Below, in pieces: positions 16,940 through 25,361 of a stretch of 64,000 bases of DNA; the stretch's first letter is position 1; each line of letters begins with the position of its first letter. The stretch lies in NCBI GenBank assembly GCA_964542535.1, contig CAZIUE010000013.1, forward strand, positions 60,491-124,490, written 5' to 3'. Under the pieces are notes generated by a model. The model searched no databases, was not told the origin of the DNA, and saw nothing but the letters and a program-made list of their open reading frames with translations. This DNA comes from Pseudopelobacter sp964542535. GTDB lineage: Bacteria; Desulfobacterota; Desulfuromonadia; Geobacterales; Pseudopelobacteraceae. The position numbers and the translations under genes were made by a program.

Positions 16940-17956
16940 ATGAGTTCCCCACGGCAGCTGGAAATCGGGCGGCTGGTTGAGTCCCTGGTCAGGGGGGCGG
17001 CCCTGGAACTCTACCTCACGCCGAAGCCGGGGCTGGTTGACCTGGCCGACACCGGCGCCCATCCTGACCTGTGCCTGGATACCATGGAGCGTTCCATCCA
17101 CTCCATCGCGGATTACCTGCTGGAGCTGTGCCGCTCCCTGGCTGCCGGAGAGCGTTTCGACCATCAGGTGGCCATTGCCAAGCGGGCGGAACGAAACATG
17201 TTCCAGGCGTTGGGTACCAACACCCACCGGGGGTACCTGTTTCTCAGCGGCCTGCTCCTCATCGCCCACTGGCACAGCACCACTCCGGGAGAATCCGCTC
17301 TGCGTGGGACCATCTCCTCCCTGGCGGGCGATTTTTTCGCCACCCATGGGGAGAAGAGCACAAACGGCAGCAAAGCCAGACAGAGTTACCGGGCAGGCGG
17401 AATCGTCGCGGAAGCCCTGGACGGTTTCCCCTCCCTGTTTTCCGTCGCACTGCCTGCTTTCAGGGAGGCCTGGGGACGCCGTGACCTCAGAAACGCCTCC
17501 TTTGCCATGCTGGCGCAGTTGATGCAAACCGTGGAGGATACCACCACACTCCACCGCGGCGGTCCCTTTGCCCTCTCCCGTATCCGGCGCGACGGCCGGA
17601 TCCTGGAGCGGATCATTGCCCAGGGAGGGGACTGCGTTCCGTTTCTCGCGGAGTTGAACCGGCTTTACATCCTGAACGGGATCACCATGGGGGGGGTGGC
17701 CGACATGCTGGGACTCTCCTACGGCTACCTGCTCTTCCGAAACGAGATCAGGCTGGCCGATGGCGCCTCGCGCATCGCCTGCGCCTCAGCCAGTCACGTT
17801 GACGAGTTGTCGCCCCTGATCCGCACCCGACCGGCCTGCCGGATCTGGTTCTCCGGCTCTCCCGCCGCCGGCCTGCTGTACCAGGTGCCGCCCAACCAAC
17901 TGTGTGAAGAGGATCTGCTAGAGGCACTCCAGGCCGTTCGCTGCACGGCCTGGTGA
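16940..17956 (+). CDS. CitG/MdcB-like triphosphoribosyl-dephospho-CoA synthase family protein
   Basis: A 338-aa protein. The N-terminus carries the family pattern (ALELYLTPKPGLVDLADTGAHPDLCLDTM), and later conserved parts include RNMFQALGTNTHRGYLF and LMQTVEDTTTLHRGG. Family members make 2'-(5''-triphosphoribosyl)-3'-dephospho-CoA, the precursor of the prosthetic group of citrate lyase and malonate decarboxylase. No lyase, decarboxylase or apo-carrier transferase gene is nearby. The C-terminal 80-90 residues go beyond the core family domain. The next gene, icd, starts 30 nt later, so the two are probably cotranscribed. The start ATG lies about 12 nt after GGAGG. The link to citrate metabolism is inference from this neighbour and from the family. 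Confidence 0.75.
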   Translation: MSSPRQLEIGRLVESLVRGAALELYLTPKPGLVDLADTGAHPDLCLDTMERSIHSIADYLLELCRSLAAGERFDHQVAIAKRAERNMFQALGTNTHRGYLFLSGLLLIAHWHSTTPGESALRGTISSLAGDFFATHGEKSTNGSKARQSYRAGGIVAEALDGFPSLFSVALPAFREAWGRRDLRNASFAMLAQLMQTVEDTTTLHRGGPFALSRIRRDGRILERIIAQGGDCVPFLAELNRLYILNGITMGGVADMLGLSYGYLLFRNEIRLADGASRIACASASHVDELSPLIRTRPACRIWFSGSPAAGLLYQVPPNQLCEEDLLEALQAVRCTAW

Positions 17957-17986
17957 ATCGCTTCGATCCATCAGAAAGGATAAGGC

Positions 17987-19399
<1,413 letters not shown>

Positions 19400-19757
19400 C
19401 CTTTTTCTGTAACACCGCTGTGCATTTAAACGTAGGGAGCCAGACCCGTTTCGGTTCCCTGCGGTTTATACCCTCACGAAATCCATCCGATACTTCCGTC
19501 TGCACAGATTTGACATTGTTACCGGATTGCTTACATGGTAGGTTTCCTGGGCCATGTAGAGCATTTGCTTCTACCATTGCACAGTTCGACCTGGGATGAA
19601 TGATCAGCCGTCTGATCTGTTCATTGCTGGCTGACGGAAAGACACAAAACTTGCTGTCTTGAAAGCAACAATAAAATGGTCATTGTTGCGTGTGTAGAAA
19701 AAACGATATTATTCGGCAGGATATTCAATTTGTTCCAGTATAGCGATCCTTGTTCTA
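19400..19757. other. A+T-richer intergenic region before the methylase gene
   Basis: The 358 bp are visibly richer in A+T than the flanks, as is common at the border of acquired DNA. A possible promoter is TTGACA at 19510-19515 with a weak TACATG 16 bp later. There is no clear ribosome-binding site before the methylase ATG, so translation there may be leaderless or weak. No gene is supported. Confidence 0.45.
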
Positions 19758-21950
19758 ATGCCCATAGAAACCCACTTCGACATCCCCTTCATCTCCTCTC
19801 TGGCCCTGCGTGAAAAACAGATCCAGCAGAATTACCGGCCAATCATCGCTGTGCACAAGTGGTTCGCCCGGCGACCGGGGACCCTCTTCCGGGGGCTGCT
19901 CCTCTCTGAATACGGCGACCGCCCGCTGAAGGAAGCCTTCTTCTCTGCCAACGACTTCAAGGGAATCAGCATTGCCGATCCGTTTATGGGTGGTGGCACG
20001 CCGCTGATAGAGGCCAACCGGGTGGGATGCGATGTGCTGGGTTACGACATCAACCCCATGGCTTGGTGGATCGTCAACCGGGAGATCGAGCACCTTGAGC
20101 TGACGGCCTATCGCGCTGCTGCCACCGGCCTGATGCAGATGTTGGAGGAACGGGTCGGTGAGCTGTACCGCACGACCTGCCTCAAGTGCGGCTCCGACCG
20201 GGCGCACGTGAAATACTTCCTCTGGGTCAAGCAGCATCAGTGCCCCCACTGCGGCAAGACATTCGACCTCTTTCCCGGTTACCTGCTTTCCGAGAACAAG
20301 CGCCACCCGCTGAACGTGATGGTCTGTGCCGCCTGCGGCGACCTGAACGAGGTGCAAGACCGCAAACATCCCGGAAAGTGCGCCTCCTGCGCGGCGGACC
20401 TGCTCCTGGCGGGTCCCGCCAAACGCAACAAATGCGCCTGCCTCCATTGCTCTAAAATATCAACCTATCCCGCCCCGGATGCCGGGCCGCCCCGCCACCG
20501 CATATTTGCCATGGAGTACCACTGCCGGACCTGCAAGCCGACCCACAGCGGTCGTTTCTTCAAACGCCCCGATCCCGCCGACCTGGCCCGCTACGGACGG
20601 GCCGCGAACATGCTGGGGGCGGAGGATACCCGCTTCGTGCCGGACGACGAGATCCCCCCTGGCGACGAAACCGGCAGGCTCTTGCGTTGGGGCTATCGCC
20701 GCTACCGGGAGATGTTCAACTGCCGCCAGTTGCTGGGGCTGGAGCTGAGCTGTAGGCTCATCGACGAAGAAGCGGACGAACGGGTCAGAAACGCCCTGAT
20801 CACCAACCTTTCCGATCTCCTGCGCTACCAGAACATGGTCTGCCGCTACGACACCATGGCGCTCAAGTCGCTGGACATCTTTTCGGTGCACGGCTTTCCA
20901 GTGGGGCTGGTGCAGTGTGAGTCCAACCTGCTGGGGATCGCCAACGGCGGCGGGGTGAGCGTGGGGAGCGGTGGCTGGTCCAACATTGTCGAGAAGTATA
21001 TGAAGGCCAAGCAGTACTGCGACACCCCCTTTGAGACCCGCCACGACGGCACCCGCAAGGTGCAGGTGGCGATCACCGGCGAGTGGATCGGCGACAGCAG
21101 AGGGGATGAAAACGGCCGCACGGTGCGCATCCTCTGCGGGAGCGCCACCGAAGCCGAACTTCCGACCGCCAGCCTGGACGGGGTCTTCACCGATCCTCCC
21201 TACTTCGGCAACGTGCAGTACGCCGAACTGATGGATTTCTGCTACGTCTGGCTGCGTCGGCTGGCGGGCGAGGACATCCCGGCTCTTGCATCCCATACCA
21301 CCCGCAACCGGGACGAACTTACCGTCAACGTCACTATGGAGCGGGGGCTGGAGCACTTCGCCGAGGGACTGTCGGCGGTCTTCGGCAGCATGGCCCGCGC
21401 CCTGAAACCGGGACGCCCCCTGGCCTTCACTTACCACCACAACCGCCTGGATGCCTACGTCCCGTTGGCGGTAGCGATCCTGGACGCCGGCCTGGCCTGT
21501 ACCGCCGCGCTCCCCTGTCCGGCGGAGATGGGTGCCTCGATCCATATCAGCGGCACCGCTTCATCGGTGGTGGACACGGTCCTAGTTTGCCGTTCAACCG
21601 GCGTGATTTCCCGGCGGACCCTGGCCGAGAGCAGCGTGGAATTCGCCCAACTTGTGACGGACGATCTCGAAAAGCTCCGTTTGGGTGGTCTCAAGCCGAC
21701 CCTGGGGGATACCCGCTGCATCGTCTTCGGGCACTTGGTGCGGATGGCGGTCTGGGAGTTGAGGAAGGACTGGGATCTGGCTCTTTCCGCCAGCAAGAAG
21801 CTGGCGGCGGTCACGCGGCATCTTTCGACGCTGCCGCGACCGGAGGGGATCGAGGCCGCCCTTTCTTCCGGGGATTTGCAGGAGGTGCGCCATGCAATTA
21901 GTGAAGCTCCGGCGAACTATGCGGTCGCGTCCGATGAAATTTTCTTTTAG
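19758..21950 (+). CDS. DUF1156-type DNA methyltransferase with zinc ribbons
   Basis: A 730-aa putative amino-methyltransferase (N6-adenine or N4-cytosine). The N-terminus carries the DUF1156-like signature VHKWFARRPGTLFR. The SAM-binding motif is DPFMGGGTPLIEA (from Asp74), followed by an acidic residue in VLGYDINP. The catalytic motif is DPPY (479-482, TDPPYFGNVQYAEL). Between them lie several CxxC zinc-knuckle pairs (CLKCG, CPHCG, CAACG, CASCA, CLHCS), unusual for a bare methylase and possibly a DNA-recognition insert. The order motif I then motif IV fits the beta/zeta-like group. It is followed after 9 nt by a predicted PD-(D/E)XK nuclease gene, which supports a restriction-modification role (inference). 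Confidence 0.8.
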   Translation: MPIETHFDIPFISSLALREKQIQQNYRPIIAVHKWFARRPGTLFRGLLLSEYGDRPLKEAFFSANDFKGISIADPFMGGGTPLIEANRVGCDVLGYDINPMAWWIVNREIEHLELTAYRAAATGLMQMLEERVGELYRTTCLKCGSDRAHVKYFLWVKQHQCPHCGKTFDLFPGYLLSENKRHPLNVMVCAACGDLNEVQDRKHPGKCASCAADLLLAGPAKRNKCACLHCSKISTYPAPDAGPPRHRIFAMEYHCRTCKPTHSGRFFKRPDPADLARYGRAANMLGAEDTRFVPDDEIPPGDETGRLLRWGYRRYREMFNCRQLLGLELSCRLIDEEADERVRNALITNLSDLLRYQNMVCRYDTMALKSLDIFSVHGFPVGLVQCESNLLGIANGGGVSVGSGGWSNIVEKYMKAKQYCDTPFETRHDGTRKVQVAITGEWIGDSRGDENGRTVRILCGSATEAELPTASLDGVFTDPPYFGNVQYAELMDFCYVWLRRLAGEDIPALASHTTRNRDELTVNVTMERGLEHFAEGLSAVFGSMARALKPGRPLAFTYHHNRLDAYVPLAVAILDAGLACTAALPCPAEMGASIHISGTASSVVDTVLVCRSTGVISRRTLAESSVEFAQLVTDDLEKLRLGGLKPTLGDTRCIVFGHLVRMAVWELRKDWDLALSASKKLAAVTRHLSTLPRPEGIEAALSSGDLQEVRHAISEAPANYAVASDEIFF

Positions 21951-21959
21951 GGGGAGGCG

Positions 21960-23006
21960 ATGCCGGAAAAACGTCCGTTCGAACTGACTCGAGAAGATCT
22001 GGAAACACGTATTGAGGAGATGGTTGATAAAACCTTCGCTGACCTTTCCTCGGAATTCCTACTCATGCCCTCCGGCACAGGTTTTGTGCGCTATCCCGAT
22101 TTCCAGACAGCCTACGAAGCCTTGAAAAGGTGCACTGGTGGTTTTCAGAAGCTCACACCGGAAACGGTGAAAGCAGCTCTCTTGGAGAACAGTCTCGTTC
22201 TGGGAGTGCTGCGTTCCGTCCTGGGGATGACCGCCCCGGAGTGGGCCGAGTTGGCGCGGAGCGAGCTGGAAAGCGACATCAACCAGGGGGCTGCGCGGGG
22301 AATCGATAAAAACTGCAAAACTGGCGATTACTATCGCAGGCTGATCGCCCGGAACTCGGCCGTCAAGACGATTGAACGGATCAATGCCTTGATCCAGGTT
22401 GCAATCCTGTACATCGAAAAAGGCGCTCCGCCCGAGCAGGATGGTGTTCTCCATCGTCTGGCCAAGTTCGATACGAACTTTGGGACGGAGTCGCTGGAAC
22501 ACGCGTCCCGGGAGAATATCCCCTACGCCGTGCTTCTCTACGAGCGCTACTTGGGACGGCCCTTTGCGACTCACCGCGATGCAGTTTCCGAACTGGTGGG
22601 TGAGGTGATGGAAAATGCCGTCGAGCAGAGGTTGCGCGAGGCGGGCGTGTCCTACCGCAAGACCGGCCGGGCCGAGAGGATCCCCGGTTTCGGACAGGCT
22701 CCTGATTTCTGCATCCCGGACGAGATCAACCCGGTGGTCATCATCGAGGCCAAGATCACTAGTGATGACGGCACGGCCAGAGACAAGGTCACCAGGATCA
22801 AGGAACTTGAAACGCAGAGAAATAAACACGTCAATGAAGGAAAAACGCTCTATGAGGTTGTGGCCTGCATCGACGGTCGAGGGTTCCGCCAGCGCAGGGC
22901 CGACATGCGCGACCTTCTGCTGCGTCTGGATGGCAAGGTTTTCACCGCCGCAACCCTCGACCAGCTTATCAAGGACACAAGGATCGCCGCTTTTATCAGC
23001 AGGTGA
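21960..23006 (+). CDS. Predicted PD-(D/E)XK endonuclease, partner of the DNA methylase
   Basis: A 348-aa protein I cannot assign to a named family. Near the C-terminus it has a PD-(D/E)XK active-site pattern: Pro248-Asp249 in APDFCIPDEIN, then hydrophobic strand VVIIEAK with Glu263 and Lys265 (D-x13-ExK). Downstream helices include KVTRIKELETQRNK. The N-terminal 200 residues are mainly helical and may bind DNA (RRLIARNSAVKTIERIN). It starts 9 nt after the methylase stop, with GGGGGAGG just upstream. The pairing with a DNA methylase makes a restriction endonuclease the best explanation, but cleavage and site specificity cannot be read from the sequence. Confidence 0.65.
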   Translation: MPEKRPFELTREDLETRIEEMVDKTFADLSSEFLLMPSGTGFVRYPDFQTAYEALKRCTGGFQKLTPETVKAALLENSLVLGVLRSVLGMTAPEWAELARSELESDINQGAARGIDKNCKTGDYYRRLIARNSAVKTIERINALIQVAILYIEKGAPPEQDGVLHRLAKFDTNFGTESLEHASRENIPYAVLLYERYLGRPFATHRDAVSELVGEVMENAVEQRLREAGVSYRKTGRAERIPGFGQAPDFCIPDEINPVVIIEAKITSDDGTARDKVTRIKELETQRNKHVNEGKTLYEVVACIDGRGFRQRRADMRDLLLRLDGKVFTAATLDQLIKDTRIAAFISR

Positions 23007-23071
23007 GCAACTGAACCACTGCCACCCGTAATCCGTGCTTCAACGCTTTCAACAGTCCGTCCTTTGGTATT

Positions 23072-23932
23072 TCACCCGCCCTGCCCCACCAGCCCTCGCA
23101 GGATCTCCAGGTTGATCCCGTCCATCTCGTCCTCGTCCCCCTTGGGGGTCTCCAGGATCTTGGGTATGGTGGTGAAGCGCTCGTCATTCAGGATGAAGCG
23201 GAAAGGGGCGAGCCCCAGCATCCCTCGGCCGATGTGCTCGTGCCGGTCCACCCGGGAACCCACCCCTTTTTTCGAATCGTTGAAGTGAAAACACTCCAGC
23301 CGCGCCAGGCCGATGACCCGGTCGAACTCCTCCATGGTCGCGCTGTACCCTTCCTCGCTGGTGATGTCGTAGCCGGCGGCAAAGACGTGGCAGGTGTCGA
23401 AGCAGATCCCAAAACGATCGGGGCAGCGGCAACCATCTATTATTGCCCGCAGTTCCTGAAAGGTCCGCCCCAGGTTGGTCCCCTGGCCGGCGGTGGTTTC
23501 CAGGAGAACCTTCCCCTGGAACCGGGGCACCTCCCGGAAGAGGAGGTCGAAGGCCGCGCTTACCCGGGCCAGGCCAGCTTCGGGAGAGTCGGTCAGGTGA
23601 GACCCGGGATGCATGATCACCCGATCGATCCCCAGGCGGGCACAGGTTTCCAGCTCGTCGCGAAAGGCGACCAGGCTCTTGTCGCGCACCTCCCCCGGAA
23701 CGGCTGCCAGGTTGATCAGGTAGATGTCGTGGGAGATTGCCTCATGGAGGCCGGAGGCGGAAAATTTCTCCCTGAAGAGAGCCACGTCCCCCTCACTCAG
23801 CGCCTTTCCTTTCCACTGGTTGGAGTTACGGGTAAAGATCTGCAGCAGGCCGCAACCGGCGGCGACGGCGCGGTCAATGGCACGGTGCAGGCCGCCGGCG
23901 ATGGACATGTGGGCGCCAAGATAGTCAGGCAT
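23072..23932 (-). CDS. nfo: Endonuclease IV (AP endonuclease)
   Basis: A 286-aa enzyme that cuts DNA 5' to abasic sites in base-excision repair. The TIM-barrel metal ligands of the trinuclear zinc site are all visible: His in MHPGSHL, Glu in LLETTAGQG, Asp and His in CFDTCHVFAAGYD, His in ECFHFNDSKK, Asp-x-His in VDRHEHIG and Glu in ILETPKG. Length matches the family. It is convergent with the nuclease gene and lies downstream of moeA on the same strand, separated by 24 bp, so it may share the moeA transcript. Confidence 0.96.
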   Translation of the reverse strand: MPDYLGAHMSIAGGLHRAIDRAVAAGCGLLQIFTRNSNQWKGKALSEGDVALFREKFSASGLHEAISHDIYLINLAAVPGEVRDKSLVAFRDELETCARLGIDRVIMHPGSHLTDSPEAGLARVSAAFDLLFREVPRFQGKVLLETTAGQGTNLGRTFQELRAIIDGCRCPDRFGICFDTCHVFAAGYDITSEEGYSATMEEFDRVIGLARLECFHFNDSKKGVGSRVDRHEHIGRGMLGLAPFRFILNDERFTTIPKILETPKGDEDEMDGINLEILRGLVGQGG

Positions 23933-23956
23933 TCCAATCTCCTCGAAACGCGATTT

Positions 23957-25168
23957 TTAGACCAGATCGGCGTTGGTTCCCCAAAAATGCACCTGCACCT
24001 CGTCGCCCGCGTCGCAGGTGCCGGACTCGAAAGGCAAAACGGCAAGGGCCTGCGCGCCGAGCGGGGGAGGGGCGGTGCCGCTCAACCGGCGGGCAGGGGT
24101 GGCGTACCAGCGCTCTTCCTCGCGGTCCAGGCGGACCGGGACGACCTGGGCGCAGCCCGGCTTCTTGGCGATCCTGTCCCGCAGTACCACCCTGAAGAGC
24201 GGGCGCAGCACCGAGCGGTAGCCCTGCATTTTCAGAAGCGCCGGCCGCACCAGCTCCTCGAACGTGATCAGCGTGGCCAGTGGATTGCCCGGCAGGGAGA
24301 ATGCCGGTGTGGAACCATGCAGGGCAAAGGCGCTTGGCCCGCCCGGTCGCATGGCCAGCTTCCAGAAAACCTGGCGTGCCCCCAGTTCATCCAACACGTC
24401 GCGCACGTAATCGCGGTCGCCGGCCGAGACGCCGGCCGATGTGACCAGCACGTCCGCCTTCAACCCCTGGGACAGCAGGCTGCCGTGGCTTGTCCTGCTG
24501 TCGCGGGCGATGCCGAGCAGGCGGGGAACCGCCCCCGCTTCCCGCACCGCGGCGGCCAGCGCCAGGGCGTTGCTGTTGATGATCTGTCCTGGCCCGGGAG
24601 TCCGGCCCGGCTCGATCAATTCGTCCCCGCTGCACACCAGGGCGACGACCGGCCGCCGGTGCACCGTCGCCATGGTCATGCCGAAACCGGCCATCATGCC
24701 GATCAACTGCGCGCCGATGGGCGTGCCCGAAGCGGCAAAGACGGTCCCTTGGCTGACCTGTCCGGCTCGGAAGCGGATATGCTGTCCCTTTGCGACCGGG
24801 TGCAGCAGGGTCACGTACCGCGATCCGTTGTCGGTCTCTTCCCGGGGCACCACGGCATCGCAGCCGTCGGGGAGGGGAGCTCCGGTCATGATCCTGAAGG
24901 CGCAGCCCGGCTTCAGGCGCCCGTCTCCGTCTCCGGTGCCGGCGGGACGAAAGCCGCTCACCCTGAGGCTGCGGGGAATGATTCCGCACTCCTCCCAGCG
25001 CACGGCATAGCCGTCCATAGCCGCATGGTCCCAGAGAGGCATGTCCCAGGGGGCAACGGCATCCTCGTTCAGTACGCGGCCGAGGGCGTCCAGCAGCGGG
25101 ATCCGTTCGTCGTCCAGGGGACGCACACGGGTCAGGATACTCTGTCTGGCCTCTTCCAGCGACAGCAT
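23957..25168 (-). CDS. moeA: Molybdopterin molybdenumtransferase
   Basis: A 403-aa enzyme that inserts molybdate into adenylylated molybdopterin in the last step of molybdenum-cofactor synthesis. Family landmarks are PLWDHAAMDGYAVR, the RIMTGAPLPDGCDAVVPREE segment, VALVCSGDELIEPG, VTSAGVSAGDRDYV in the MPT-binding domain, and AFSLPGNPLATL. I use ATG 25168 because GGGAGG lies 6 nt upstream; TTG 25174 in frame is too close to it. It is cytoplasmic. No other molybdenum-cofactor gene is in the window. Confidence 0.94.
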   Translation of the reverse strand: MLSLEEARQSILTRVRPLDDERIPLLDALGRVLNEDAVAPWDMPLWDHAAMDGYAVRWEECGIIPRSLRVSGFRPAGTGDGDGRLKPGCAFRIMTGAPLPDGCDAVVPREETDNGSRYVTLLHPVAKGQHIRFRAGQVSQGTVFAASGTPIGAQLIGMMAGFGMTMATVHRRPVVALVCSGDELIEPGRTPGPGQIINSNALALAAAVREAGAVPRLLGIARDSRTSHGSLLSQGLKADVLVTSAGVSAGDRDYVRDVLDELGARQVFWKLAMRPGGPSAFALHGSTPAFSLPGNPLATLITFEELVRPALLKMQGYRSVLRPLFRVVLRDRIAKKPGCAQVVPVRLDREEERWYATPARRLSGTAPPPLGAQALAVLPFESGTCDAGDEVQVHFWGTNADLV

Positions 25169-25300
25169 GTCCAACCTCCCTCATGTGTAGAGTTTCGACA
25201 GAATAGCCGCACACCGACTCAAATACAACCGCGCCGTGGCCGGAAGCGCGTTCCACGCGCCACCTGTGGCGGCAGCGGGGCCGGCCGCGCGTCTCCCTGC

Positions 25301-25330
25301 TTGACTCGCTTCCCTGGTCCGGGATATACT
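25301..25330 (+). promoter_or_regulatory. Probable sigma-70 promoter for the GAF-sigma54 activator gene
   Basis: TTGACT (25301-25306), an 18-bp spacer and TATACT (25325-25330), about 30 bp before the start codon. Both hexamers match 5 of 6. Confidence 0.6.
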
Positions 25331-25361
25331 CACCTGTGTAACAAATTACTCAGGGGTCCCT

